A stretch of DNA of 64,000 nt from Ferruginibacter sp. (lineage in GTDB: Bacteria > Bacteroidota > Bacteroidia > Chitinophagales > Chitinophagaceae), in contig JANYGZ010000054.1 of assembly GCA_025362235.1 (NCBI GenBank), positions 1 to 64,000 on the forward strand, in the 5' to 3' direction. Shown piece after piece: positions 42,382 to 51,167 of the stretch. The notes below the pieces were generated by a model. That model was not told the origin of the DNA, made no database searches, and worked only from the letters and a program-made list of their open reading frames with translations. Each line of letters begins with the position of its first letter. The stretch's first letter is position 1. Made by a program: the position numbers and the translations under genes.

Positions 42382-42446
42382 TGTGTCGCTTTGCTATGTA
42401 TGTATAAATTATATTAGAGCCCCGACACACTGTGTTGGGGCTTTTT
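42382..42446 (+). promoter_or_regulatory. Transcription attenuator of the trp operon
   Basis: Terminator hairpin: AGCCCCGACAC (42418-42428) with GTGTTGGGGCT (42432-42442), then a T run. Competing antiterminator: TGTGTCG (42382-42388), right behind the leader stop codon, can pair with CGACACA (42423-42429) inside the terminator's 5' arm. Early hairpin: ATAGCAAA (42347-42354) with TTTGCTAT (42390-42397). A ribosome stalled at the Trp codons covers the early arm and leaves the antiterminator free. A ribosome at the stop codon covers TGTGTCG, so the terminator forms. This is the classic logic. Confidence 0.8.
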
Positions 42447-42485
42447 AATTTTTGATATAATAACTTTTGCCTGTAAATAAAAAAA

Positions 42486-43925
42486 ATGAAACGAATTTCT
42501 ATAAACACTACCAGTAAAAAGCTGCTTGCAGATGTATTTACGCCGGTTGGTATTTACTTACGGCTGCGTGACCGGTTCAGGGATACTATTTTGCTGGAGA
42601 GCAGTGATTTTCATGCGGGTGAAAACAGTTACACCTTTATCGGCATCAATGCCATTGCAGGTATTGAAATCAGCAATACCTCCGTACTTGAATTTAAGAT
42701 GCCCGGTTTGCCGCAAGAAAAAATTGCCATTACTAACCCTACTGAGGTGCCACAATTATTGTGGGATTTTATGCAGCGTTTTGAAATAAAGGAACCTGCA
42801 CCCAAACCTATCAGTGTTGCACAGGGATTATTTGGCTACAGCACTTATGATGCGGTACAGTTTTTTGATACTATTAAAATAAATGAATCAAAATCTGCTT
42901 CTGCGGATAGCAGTAAAACAGGTGCTGCAGAAATTCCCTTAATGCGTTACCGCCTGTATCAATATGTAATTGCCATCAATCATTTTAAAGACGAATTGTT
43001 TATTTGTGAAAATGCTATTGATGGTATGGTGAGCGAAACAGCACTTGTAGAAAGTTTAATAAAAAGTAAAGACGTTCCTGTTTTTCCTTTTAAAACAAAA
43101 GGCCAGGAAAGTTCCAATCTTACTGACGAGGCTTATTTTAACATGGTGAAAAAAGGAATTGCCAGTTGCCTGAGAGGGGATGTTTTTCAGATTGTGTTGA
43201 GCAGGCGGTTTGAGCAATCCTTTACCGGAGATGAATTTAATGTGTACCGTGCCTTACGAAGCATTAACCCAAGCCCGTACCTATTTTATTTTGATTATGG
43301 TGATTATAAATTAATTGGTTCATCGCCGGAGAGCCAGCTCATTATTCAAAATGGCAAAGCAATTATACATCCTATTGCGGGCACAGTTAAACGAACTGGC
43401 AATGATGACACAGATAAAACACTTGCCATAAGATTGCAAAACGACGAAAAGGAAAATTCAGAACATGTTATGCTGGTTGACCTTGCAAGAAACGACCTCA
43501 GCCGAATGTGTAATGAAGTAGAAGTTACACAATACAAAAAAATAAATTATTACTCTCATGTAATCCATATGGTTAGTGAAGTAAGAGGTACGGTGGGTGC
43601 AGAAAAAAACCCTTTTAAATTATTGGCAGTAAGTTTTCCGGCGGGCACTTTGAGTGGGGCACCAAAATTTAAAGCAATGCAGTTAATTGATAAGTATGAA
43701 CCTACTGTTAGAAGTTTTTACGGTGGTGCCATTGGCAGCATTGGGTTTGACGGCAGTTGTAACCATGCCATTATGATACGTACTTTTTTAAGTAAAAATA
43801 ATACGCTTATCTGCCAGGCTGGTGGCGGCATTGTTGCAGCAGGTAACCCCGAGAGTGAGTTGCAGGAAGTAAATAATAAATTAAATGCATTAAAACAGGC
43901 CATTGTGTTGGCGCAAAATATTTAA
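42486..43925 (+). CDS. trpE: Anthranilate synthase component I
   Basis: It converts chorismate and ammonia (from TrpG) to anthranilate, the first step of tryptophan synthesis. The 479-aa length is typical. Diagnostic blocks of the chorismate-binding domain are VFQIVLSRRFEQSF, NPSPYLFYFDYGDY, HPIAGTVKR and SFPAGTLSGAPKFKAMQLID, with the catalytic/metal Glu residues in the EHVMLVDLARNDLSR region. The N-terminal part (1-150) carries the Trp feedback site area. First gene after the attenuator; trpG follows 1 bp after the stop. Confidence 0.95.
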   Translation: MKRISINTTSKKLLADVFTPVGIYLRLRDRFRDTILLESSDFHAGENSYTFIGINAIAGIEISNTSVLEFKMPGLPQEKIAITNPTEVPQLLWDFMQRFEIKEPAPKPISVAQGLFGYSTYDAVQFFDTIKINESKSASADSSKTGAAEIPLMRYRLYQYVIAINHFKDELFICENAIDGMVSETALVESLIKSKDVPVFPFKTKGQESSNLTDEAYFNMVKKGIASCLRGDVFQIVLSRRFEQSFTGDEFNVYRALRSINPSPYLFYFDYGDYKLIGSSPESQLIIQNGKAIIHPIAGTVKRTGNDDTDKTLAIRLQNDEKENSEHVMLVDLARNDLSRMCNEVEVTQYKKINYYSHVIHMVSEVRGTVGAEKNPFKLLAVSFPAGTLSGAPKFKAMQLIDKYEPTVRSFYGGAIGSIGFDGSCNHAIMIRTFLSKNNTLICQAGGGIVAAGNPESELQEVNNKLNALKQAIVLAQNI

Positions 43926-43926
43926 G

Positions 43927-44505
43927 ATGAAAATATTGGTATTTGATAATTATGATTCGTTCACTTATAACCTTGTTCACCTGGTAGAAAAAATACTGCA
44001 TCAAAAAGTAGATGTGTACCGCAACGACCAGATAGCATTGGAAGATGTAAAAGGCTATGATAAAATTATTTTATCTCCAGGCCCGGGAATACCCGAAGAA
44101 GCAGGTTTGCTGTTACCATTAATAACAGCATATGCTTCTACCAAATCTATACTGGGTGTATGTTTGGGACACCAGGCAATTGGCCAGGCATTTGGCGGCA
44201 CTTTAAAAAACCTCGATAAAGTATATCATGGTGTTGCTACCAAAATAAATATCCTCAACCAAGGAGCACCAATTTTAAAAAATCTTGGCAACGAAGTTGA
44301 AGTGGGGCGTTACCATAGCTGGATTGTTGATAAAGAAAATTTTCCGGCAGAACTTGAAATTACTGCAGTGGATGATAATGGCTACATCATGGCCCTTCAA
44401 CATAAAACATTTGATGTGCAGGGAGTACAGTTTCACCCGGAAAGTGTGTTGACACCTAATGGAGAGAAGATGCTCAGTAATTGGCTAACCCTGTCCAGAC
44501 CATGA
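43927..44505 (+). CDS. trpG: Anthranilate synthase component II (glutamine amidotransferase)
   Basis: It supplies ammonia to TrpE by hydrolysing glutamine. It is 192 aa from the ATG at 43927. An upstream in-frame codon at 43903 lies inside trpE and is rejected. Catalytic Cys in GVCLGHQAIGQAFGG, with the His and Glu of the triad in VQFHPESVLTP. The N terminus MKILVFDNYDSFTYNLVHL is the TrpG/PabA signature. It could also serve folate synthesis as PabA, since no separate pabA is visible here. Confidence 0.93.
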   Translation: MKILVFDNYDSFTYNLVHLVEKILHQKVDVYRNDQIALEDVKGYDKIILSPGPGIPEEAGLLLPLITAYASTKSILGVCLGHQAIGQAFGGTLKNLDKVYHGVATKINILNQGAPILKNLGNEVEVGRYHSWIVDKENFPAELEITAVDDNGYIMALQHKTFDVQGVQFHPESVLTPNGEKMLSNWLTLSRP

Positions 44506-44540
44506 TTTAGTCTGATTAAGCTTAGTAAACTGATTTTTAT

Positions 44541-44930
44541 ATGGAATATAAATACAGTGATATAACAGAAAAAATTTTGAGGGCAGCAATGAATGTTCAT
44601 ACTGTTTTAAGAAATGGTTTCCGGGAATTGATTTACCAAAGGTCATTAATAGTTGAATTCGGGTTACTAAATATCCCATTTGGCAGGGAAGTGAATATGC
44701 CAGTATTGTATAAAGGAATACAAGTTGGACTAAGGAGAGTTGATTTTTTGGTTGAAGAAAAAATTTGTGTTGAAATAAAGGCTACTGGGCAATTAGAAAA
44801 TATTCATTTAAACCAGGCAAAAAACTACCTGGAGGCATTTAATCTGGAGATTGGTCTTTTAATAAATTTCGGAGCTAATAGTTTGGAGTGGAAAAGAATT
44901 TACAATAACAAGTTTAAACCTGAAAATTAA
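44541..44930 (+). CDS. GxxExxY protein (PD-(D/E)xK-like fold), inserted in the trp operon
   Basis: This 129-aa protein carries the family-defining motif G-F-R-E-L-I-Y and the nuclease-like core with RVDFLVEEKICVEIKATGQLENIH (Asp, Glu-x-Lys spacing). The family is common in Bacteroidota, often near sugar or restriction-type genes, and its biochemical role is unknown. Position between trpG and trpD, in the same orientation, with 35-bp and 76-bp gaps, means it is probably co-transcribed with the trp genes. It has no evident link to tryptophan and looks like an operon insertion. Confidence 0.85.
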   Translation: MEYKYSDITEKILRAAMNVHTVLRNGFRELIYQRSLIVEFGLLNIPFGREVNMPVLYKGIQVGLRRVDFLVEEKICVEIKATGQLENIHLNQAKNYLEAFNLEIGLLINFGANSLEWKRIYNNKFKPEN

Positions 44931-45006
44931 TTATGACAAGTGTAAGTACAGATATTTTAAGTCAAGACCAATCAGAAGCATAAGAATAATCATTTTAAAT
45001 CAAGCT

Positions 45007-45993
45007 ATGAAAAAGATATTAAATTATTTATTTGAACACAAAACGCTTTCTACCGAACAGGCTAAGGAAGTATTGCTCAATATTTCCAAAGCTGTGTACA
45101 ATGAGAGTGAGATTGCTTCTTTTATTACGGTGTATTTAATGCGCAGCATTACCATTGCAGAGCTACAGGGATTCAGGGATGCATTGCTTGAATTATGTGT
45201 GCCAGTAAATTTAAATGGTCAGGATGTGATGGATATTGTGGGTACAGGTGGTGATGGAAAAAATACATTTAATATTTCAACGCTCAGCTGTTTTATAGTA
45301 GCTGGTACAGGAAACAAAGTGGCCAAGCATGGTAACTATGGCGCTTCTACCATCAGCGGTTCATCTAATGTAATGGAGCAACTGGGCTATACATTTAAAA
45401 ATAACAATGATGCGTTAAACAGGGAAATAGACAACGCCAATATTTGTTTTTTACATGCACCTTTATTTCACCCCGCATTAAAAGTAGTGGGGCCTATCCG
45501 AAAAAATTTAGGCGTTAGAACATTTTTTAATATGCTGGGACCAATGGTAAATCCTGCTTTTCCTAAATATCAGCTAGTGGGTGTTTATAACCTGGAAATG
45601 GCAAGGATTTATAATTATTTATTACAGCAAACAACCAGCAATTTTACCATCATTCATGGCCTGGATGGTTATGATGAAATTTCTTTAACCGGTGATACAA
45701 AGGTGATAACTAATACAGGCGAAAAAATAATGAGTGCAGAAACTTTGGGTAAACGCACTGTAAATGCGGCAGATATTTCGGGCGGTAATACGGTAGAAGA
45801 AGCAGCTAAAATATTCATGACTATTTTAAAGGGTGAAGGTACATGGTCCCAAAATGCGGTGGTGCTGGCAAATTCAGCAATGGCGCTGCTATGCACTGGC
45901 AGGTATAGCAATTACGAAGAATGTTATCAACTGGCAGTAGAAAGTTTGGAAAGCAGGAAGGCGCTGGAAATGTTGAAGAAAGTATGTGTGTAA
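45007..45993 (+). CDS. trpD: Anthranilate phosphoribosyltransferase
   Basis: It couples anthranilate to PRPP. The 328-aa enzyme has the glycine-rich PRPP loop DIVGTGGDGKNTFNIS, the KHGNYGASTISGSSNVMEQLG block and the RTFFNMLGPMVNPA substrate region. Third step gene of the operon. A predicted N-terminal helical domain precedes the catalytic part, as normal. The start codon is the ATG at 45007 with adequate spacing after the GxxExxY gene. Confidence 0.94.
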   Translation: MKKILNYLFEHKTLSTEQAKEVLLNISKAVYNESEIASFITVYLMRSITIAELQGFRDALLELCVPVNLNGQDVMDIVGTGGDGKNTFNISTLSCFIVAGTGNKVAKHGNYGASTISGSSNVMEQLGYTFKNNNDALNREIDNANICFLHAPLFHPALKVVGPIRKNLGVRTFFNMLGPMVNPAFPKYQLVGVYNLEMARIYNYLLQQTTSNFTIIHGLDGYDEISLTGDTKVITNTGEKIMSAETLGKRTVNAADISGGNTVEEAAKIFMTILKGEGTWSQNAVVLANSAMALLCTGRYSNYEECYQLAVESLESRKALEMLKKVCV

Positions 45994-46055
45994 ACGTTAA
46001 TAAATATTTGGCTAAATTAATCGTACCAGTATCATAAAATCACCAATAACAAAAA

Positions 46056-46904
46056 ATGGAAAACAGCCCAAATTTTAATGCTCCAGAACCCCCCATCCGG
46101 GGGGCAAGGGGGCTTAATATTTTAGAAAAAATAATAGCGCATAAAAAAACAGAAGTTGCCAAAGCAAAAGAGCAGACACCTGTAGAAGCACTGATGCAAA
46201 GTGAGTATTATAACAGAAAAACTTTTTCGCTAAAACAATTTTTGCTGGATGAAAATAAATCCGGCATCATCGCTGAGTTTAAAAGGCAATCACCTTCAAA
46301 AGGCATTATTAATAACCTTGCAGATGTAACAGCAGTTACAAAAGCATATACCGAAAATGGCGCCAGCTGTTTATCTGTATTGACAGACAATCATTTTTTT
46401 GGCGGAAGCAATGATGATTTACAAAAAGCAAGGATAAATAATATTCCGATATTACGAAAAGATTTTATAATTGATGAGTACCAGATTGTGGAAGCAAAGT
46501 CTATTGGCGCTGATGTTATTTTATTAATTGCAGCATGCCTTTCACCTGAAAGGGTACAGCTATTGGCAGAGTTTGCAAATTCATTACAGCTGGAAGTATT
46601 GCTTGAAATACACAATGAGGAAGAGTTACAGCATATTTGCCCTGCCACGGAAATAGTAGGTGTAAATAACCGCGACCTGAAAACTTTTACTGTAGATATT
46701 AACCGTTCTATAGAACTAAGCAAAAAAATTAGTCATAGTAAAATAAAAATTGCAGAAAGTGGCATCAATGATATTGAAACAATCAGTATCTTCAAAAAGG
46801 CAGGCTATAAAGGTTTTTTAATTGGAGAACAGTTTATGAAACAACCTGACCCAACGATTGCTTTTGCTGAATTTGTTCAAAAGCTAAAAGCAAAAGAAAA
46901 ATGA
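46056..46904 (+). CDS. trpC: Indole-3-glycerol phosphate synthase with repeat-derived N-terminal extension
   Basis: It closes the indole ring from CdRP. The 282-aa protein has an intact TIM barrel: IIAEFKRQSPSKG, LSVLTDNHFFGGS, ILRKDFIIDEYQI, VGVNNRDLKTF and AESGINDIETI are standard TrpC motifs. Homologues start at about NILEKIIAHKKTEV. Here about 20 additional residues precede it (NAPEPPIRGARG in the middle), encoded by a C6/G6 palindromic repeat at 46081-46113 that reads through in frame. No better start exists within the homologous part, so the extension is probably translated. Overlaps the next gene by 4 bp. Confidence 0.92.
   Translation: MENSPNFNAPEPPIRGARGLNILEKIIAHKKTEVAKAKEQTPVEALMQSEYYNRKTFSLKQFLLDENKSGIIAEFKRQSPSKGIINNLADVTAVTKAYTENGASCLSVLTDNHFFGGSNDDLQKARINNIPILRKDFIIDEYQIVEAKSIGADVILLIAACLSPERVQLLAEFANSLQLEVLLEIHNEEELQHICPATEIVGVNNRDLKTFTVDINRSIELSKKISHSKIKIAESGINDIETISIFKKAGYKGFLIGEQFMKQPDPTIAFAEFVQKLKAKEK
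46081..46113 (+). repeat. C/G-tract palindromic repeat inside the 5' end of trpC
   Basis: CCCCCC (46089-46094) and GGGGGG (46099-46104) are separated by ATCC, followed by CAAGGGGGCTT. This resembles intergenic palindromes of Bacteroidota but lies within a coding frame, contributing the residues PEPPIRGARG. Confidence 0.7.
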
Positions 46905-47527
46905 GAGTAAAAGTTTGCGGTATTACACTGGAAGAACAATTAATAAAATTACCAGAAACCGGTGCAACATTTGCAGGGTTGATTTTTTATCCAAAATCAC
47001 CCCGGTATGTGTTGAGGCAAATGACAACCAGCCAGATAAAAAAGGAGACTAATGTAAATAAAGTAGGTGTTTTTGTAAATGCTTCTGTAGAAGAAGTATT
47101 GCAGATGGTAGATGAGTGCCGCCTGCACATGGTGCAGCTGCATGGCGACGAAACGCCAAAGTATTGCGAAAAAATAGCGGATTATATTTCTGTAGTAAAG
47201 GCATTCAGGATAAGTGAAACAGACAATATTGCGTGGCGGATTAAAGATTATATGGAAGTGTGTGATATGTTTATGTTCGATACAGAAGGTGCTGGTTATG
47301 GGGGCACGGGCAAAAAATTTGACTGGGCAAAATTGCATGATGTGGTAGTTGGCAAACCGTATTTTTTAAGCGGCGGCATTGACCCATCCGATGTGGAAAG
47401 CTTAAAAGAATTTTCTACAAGACCCGAAGCAAAGGCGCTTTTCGCAATAGATATAAACAGCAAATTTGAAGTAGTACCCGGTGTAAAAGACATGGAAAAA
47501 ATTAAAAATTTTATTAAACAATTATAA
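46901..47527 (+). CDS. trpF: Phosphoribosylanthranilate isomerase, copy 1
   Basis: It isomerises PRA to CdRP. The 208-aa TIM barrel has the catalytic Cys in MRVKVCGIT and the catalytic Asp in MFMFDTEGAGYGGTGKKFDW. The phosphate-binding end YFLSGGIDPSD is intact. Starts within the trpC stop (4-bp overlap). A second, clearly homologous copy begins 15 bp after its stop. The two copies are highly divergent but both appear functional. Confidence 0.92.
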   Translation: MRVKVCGITLEEQLIKLPETGATFAGLIFYPKSPRYVLRQMTTSQIKKETNVNKVGVFVNASVEEVLQMVDECRLHMVQLHGDETPKYCEKIADYISVVKAFRISETDNIAWRIKDYMEVCDMFMFDTEGAGYGGTGKKFDWAKLHDVVVGKPYFLSGGIDPSDVESLKEFSTRPEAKALFAIDINSKFEVVPGVKDMEKIKNFIKQL

Positions 47528-47542
47528 ACCGAAAAATAAAAG

Positions 47543-48172
47543 ATGAACATTAAAGTATGTGGCATAACGCAGCTAAAGCAATTGCAGCAGTTAGATGGAC
47601 TGAATATTGATTTTGCAGGATTAATTTTTTACAAGGAATCTCCCCGTTATGTGGTAGGTAAAATTTCAAAGGAAGAATTGCAGTCAACAGATTTCGACAT
47701 TAAAAAAACAGGAGTATTTGTAAACGCAGGTTACGATGAAATTATGCAGACTGTAGAAGACTATGGTTTGGATGTGGTACAATTACATGGTGACGAAAAA
47801 CCGGAATTATGCGAACAGTTATCAGATAATGTGGAAGTGATAAAAGCATTTAGTATTGATGCAAATACCGGTTCAATAGATAAACTGGTAGAAGAGTACG
47901 ATGCAGTATGCGATTATTATTTGTTTGATTCCAAAGGTAAGGCAGGCGCAGCAGGCGGCACTGGCATCCAGTTTGACTGGAAGCTGATAAAGAAATACAA
48001 AATTGAAAAGCCCTTCTTTTTAAGTGGCGGTATTGGTTTAGATGATGCGGCAAAAATAAAGGCATTTAAACATCCCGATTTTATAGGCATTGATATCAAC
48101 AGCAAATTTGAAAAGGAGCCAGGCATAAAAGATATGGCATTGGTGTTGCAGCTAAAACAGGCAATGAAGTAA
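47543..48172 (+). CDS. trpF: Phosphoribosylanthranilate isomerase, copy 2
   Basis: This is a second 209-aa PRA isomerase in tandem. The catalytic residues remain: Cys in MNIKVCGIT and Asp in YYLFDSKGKAGAAGGTGIQFDW. VVQLHGDEKPELCEQ and KPFFLSGGIGLDDA match copy 1. The insert around residue 130 (GKAGAAGG) is longer than in copy 1. Tandem order and moderate divergence imply an older duplication kept in the operon, perhaps with altered substrate scope (inference). Confidence 0.9.
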   Translation: MNIKVCGITQLKQLQQLDGLNIDFAGLIFYKESPRYVVGKISKEELQSTDFDIKKTGVFVNAGYDEIMQTVEDYGLDVVQLHGDEKPELCEQLSDNVEVIKAFSIDANTGSIDKLVEEYDAVCDYYLFDSKGKAGAAGGTGIQFDWKLIKKYKIEKPFFLSGGIGLDDAAKIKAFKHPDFIGIDINSKFEKEPGIKDMALVLQLKQAMK

Positions 48173-48318
48173 AATTATTGTCCGGCTAAAAAACCATTTG
48201 GTAAATTGTTGCATCGCCTTGGTATTTTGCGTTGCACCGGCATTCATGACAGGGCGAGGATGGAGGTTCTTTTAGAGATGGGCTTTAGCCCTTACTAACA
48301 GCTCAATAATTAAAAATT

Positions 48319-48816
48319 ATGATAACAATACAAACAGCAACTGAACAAGATATTCCGGAGTTACTGGAAATTTATAATGATATCATTGTAAACACAACTG
48401 CAGTGTGGCATGAGGAACCGCATACACTTGCCATGCGGCAGGAATGGTTTGCATTAAAAAAAGAGCAGGGCTTCCCGGTTTTTACTGCTGTTGAAGAAGG
48501 CAGGATAATAGGATTCAGCACCATCGGTCCTTTCAGGCCATGGTTTGGTTATCGCTACACGGTTGAAAATTCTGTTTATGTTGCCGGCAACAGCCGTGGC
48601 AAAGGAGTAGCAAAATTACTAATGCCACCATTAATTGATGCAGCTAATGAACTAAAACTGCATGCAATTGTTGCAGGAATAGAAGCAACCAATGAAGCCA
48701 GCATAGCGCTGCATGAAAAATTTGGATTTATAGAAGTGGCACATTTTAAAGAGGTAGGTTTTAAGTTTAACCAGTGGATGGATTTAAAGTTTTTGGAATT
48801 GATTGTGGCCCCATGA
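48319..48816 (+). CDS. GNAT acetyltransferase (phosphinothricin acetyltransferase-like)
   Basis: This 165-aa GNAT enzyme has the N-terminal block IQTATEQDIPELLEIYNDII, then the GFSTIGPFRPWFGYRYTVENSVYV and acetyl-CoA loop SRGKGVAKLLM regions, characteristic of the Pat/Bar/YncA group. Substrates in this group are methionine sulfone/sulfoximine-like amino acids. It sits inside the trp gene cluster in the same direction (147 bp after trpF2) but shows no functional link. Confidence 0.85.
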   Translation: MITIQTATEQDIPELLEIYNDIIVNTTAVWHEEPHTLAMRQEWFALKKEQGFPVFTAVEEGRIIGFSTIGPFRPWFGYRYTVENSVYVAGNSRGKGVAKLLMPPLIDAANELKLHAIVAGIEATNEASIALHEKFGFIEVAHFKEVGFKFNQWMDLKFLELIVAP

Positions 48817-48860
48817 CTTTTATATAGTAAGGAATCGCTAAATATTAATATTAGAGAATT

Positions 48861-49439
48861 ATGACAATGAGAAGTTTTATAATATTATTTTCTTTTTTTC
48901 TTGTTAACCCATTATTTAGCCAAACTGATAATGATAAACTTATTTATAGCGCAATAATTGATTACACAAAAGAAAAGAATGAAAAGAGCATTGTTTTACA
49001 GGATGAGACAGAAACAAATGAGTTAAGAAAAATTGAATGGGATGTTGTTGGCGGTAAAATTTATGTTGGCGGGTCTATTAGATATTTTCAAGACACAACA
49101 TGGAAAGAAATATTGATAATTGCAAATAGGTTTTATAGCCCTGAAATTATGTTGAGTAATTTAAACGGATATAATTTCATTCATTTAACTAAAGACAGCA
49201 TTTCAAAATTTAATGAAAAGAATATTAATAAAGGTTCTGTAGCTCTGTCTGAAAATTTTCCTGGTGTAAAAAGGGTAATTAAATTTTCAAGAGTAATATA
49301 TTCAGAAGATAAATCTAAAGCAGTAGTTTATTTTTCAAGATATAAGAATGTTTTAAATTCAGAAGGACTTTTATACTTTCTTATTTATAAAAATAAAAAA
49401 TGGATAATTGCAGAACATGTTAGTATATGGATTTCTTAA
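48861..49439 (+). CDS. Secreted hypothetical protein within the trp cluster
   Basis: This 192-aa protein has a signal peptide (FIILFSFFLVNPLFSQ). The mature protein is beta-rich and charged (TETNELRKIEWDVVGGKIYVGGS, KVIKFSRVIYSEDKSKAVVYF), recalling small Bacteroidota envelope proteins. No family recognised. It lies 44 bp after the GNAT gene and 60 bp before trpB, so it is probably read from the same transcript without being part of the pathway. Confidence 0.55.
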   Translation: MTMRSFIILFSFFLVNPLFSQTDNDKLIYSAIIDYTKEKNEKSIVLQDETETNELRKIEWDVVGGKIYVGGSIRYFQDTTWKEILIIANRFYSPEIMLSNLNGYNFIHLTKDSISKFNEKNINKGSVALSENFPGVKRVIKFSRVIYSEDKSKAVVYFSRYKNVLNSEGLLYFLIYKNKKWIIAEHVSIWIS

Positions 49440-49499
49440 AGTTGAGTAAAATAATTACAGTACAAGTGAGTGACACAACGATGTTAAATAGTATTACAA

Positions 49500-50693
49500 A
49501 TGATGACAACAACAACAAATAATTTCACCGTTAACGAATATGGTTATTATGGCGATTTCGGGGGAGCTTTTATTCCTGAAATGCTGTACCCCAATGTAAA
49601 GCAGTTGCAGGAGCAATACCTGCAGATAATGTATGACCCTGCATTTCAGCATGAGTTTCAGCAATTGCTGACAGATTATGTAGGAAGGCCAACCCCTTTA
49701 TTTCTGGCAGAGCGGCTGAGTGAAAAACATGGCGTAAAAATATATTTAAAACGGGAAGACCTTTGCCACACCGGTGCTCACAAAATCAATAATACCATCG
49801 GGCAAATTTTACTGGCGCAACGCCTGGGCAAAACAAGGATTATTGCAGAAACAGGTGCCGGCCAACATGGTGTTGCTACCGCTACCGTGTGTGCGCTGAA
49901 AGGCATGGAGTGTATCGTATACATGGGTGAAAAAGATATTGAGCGCCAGGCACCTAATGTTGCAAGGATGAAAATGCTGGGCGCTACCGTAATACCTGCC
50001 TTAAGCGGCAGTAAAACGTTGAAAGACGCTACCAATGAGGCCATCAGGGATTGGATCAATAACCCCGTAGATACGCATTATATTATTGGCAGTGTGGTAG
50101 GCCCACATCCTTACCCCGATATGGTGGCACGTTTTCAAAGCGTAATCAGTGAAGAAATTAAAAAACAATTGTTACAAAAAACAGGCAGTCAATTGCCCAC
50201 CCACGTAATTGCCTGTGTGGGCGGTGGCAGCAATGCAGCAGGTGCCTTCTATCATTTTTTAGATGATGCGGCTGTGCAACTTGTTGCTGTTGAAGCAGCC
50301 GGTTGTGGCATCAATAGTGGCATGAGTGCGGCTACTACTCAGTTAGGCAAGCCGGGTATTTTGCATGGCAGCAAAAGCCTGTTGATGCAAACGGAAGATG
50401 GGCAGGTTATAGAACCTCATAGTATTTCAGCTGGTTTGGATTATCCAGGTATTGGCCCTTTGCATGCGCATTTGTTTAAAAGTGGCCGTGCTGTTTTTAT
50501 GAGTGCTACCGATGTAGAAGCAGTAAAAGCTGCCTTTGAGGTAAGCAGAACTGAAGGCATTATTCCGGCATTGGAAACTGCACATGCTTTTCATGTATTG
50601 AATGAGATTAAATTTAAAAGGGATGATGTAGTGGTAATTTGTTTAAGCGGAAGAGGGGATAAAGACCTGGCTACTTACATGAAATATTTATAG
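49500..50693 (+). CDS. trpB: Tryptophan synthase beta chain
   Basis: This PLP enzyme condenses indole with serine to tryptophan. It is 397 aa with full-length classic TrpB (type 1) features: the PLP Lys in [32 protein letters not shown], the phosphate-binding [15 protein letters not shown] and [12 protein letters not shown] near the end. The catalytic Glu in AETGAG is present. Two adjacent AUGs (49500, 49503) are possible starts. A GNAT gene starts at its stop and trpA follows that. Confidence 0.95.
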   Translation: MMTTTTNNFTVNEYGYYGDFGGAFIPEMLYPNVKQLQEQYLQIMYDPAFQHEFQQLLTDYVGRPTPLFLAERLSEKHGVKIYLKREDLCHTGAHKINNTIGQILLAQRLGKTRIIAETGAGQHGVATATVCALKGMECIVYMGEKDIERQAPNVARMKMLGATVIPALSGSKTLKDATNEAIRDWINNPVDTHYIIGSVVGPHPYPDMVARFQSVISEEIKKQLLQKTGSQLPTHVIACVGGGSNAAGAFYHFLDDAAVQLVAVEAAGCGINSGMSAATTQLGKPGILHGSKSLLMQTEDGQVIEPHSISAGLDYPGIGPLHAHLFKSGRAVFMSATDVEAVKAAFEVSRTEGIIPALETAHAFHVLNEIKFKRDDVVVICLSGRGDKDLATYMKYL

Positions 50694-50695
50694 TG

Positions 50696-51163
50696 ATGGA
50701 AAACAATATTGAGATAGTTCCCTTTGCTGATGAATTGGCACACCATTTTACCGCACTAAACAAGGCATGGGTTGAAAAATATTTTGAGATAGAACCGGTA
50801 GATGAAAAAATGCTGGGTAACCCACGGCAATATTTTATTGATAAAGGGGGCTTTATTTTTTTTGCCCTATTCAATAATGAGGTAGCAGGAACTTTTGCAT
50901 TGTTAAAAATGAGCGATACTGTTTTTGAATTATCAAAGATGGCGGTGGATGAAAAATTTCAGGGAAAAAATATCGGCAATGCAATGATTACATTTTGTTT
51001 AGAAGAAGCAAAAAGAATGAACCTTGAAAAAGTTTGCTTACATTCAAACACAATACTTAGCCCCGCCATTCACTTGTATAAAAAATATGGGTTTATTGAA
51101 GTGCCTGATTTTATATCTGAATTTAAAAGGTCGAACATTAAAATGGAAATTGTTATAAAGTAA
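50696..51163 (+). CDS. GNAT-family acetyltransferase between trpB and trpA
   Basis: This 155-aa acetyltransferase starts ATG at 50696, two bases after the trpB stop. A GUG at 50693 would overlap it. The GNAT core is FELSKMAVDEKFQGKNIGNAMITFCLEEAK (acetyl-CoA motif QGKNIG), with the N-terminal domain ALNKAWVEKYFEIEPVDEKML typical of a Bacteroidota subgroup. Separating trpB and trpA, which usually adjoin because their products form one complex, is unusual. Substrate unknown. Confidence 0.82.
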   Translation: MENNIEIVPFADELAHHFTALNKAWVEKYFEIEPVDEKMLGNPRQYFIDKGGFIFFALFNNEVAGTFALLKMSDTVFELSKMAVDEKFQGKNIGNAMITFCLEEAKRMNLEKVCLHSNTILSPAIHLYKKYGFIEVPDFISEFKRSNIKMEIVIK

Positions 51164-51167
51164 AACC

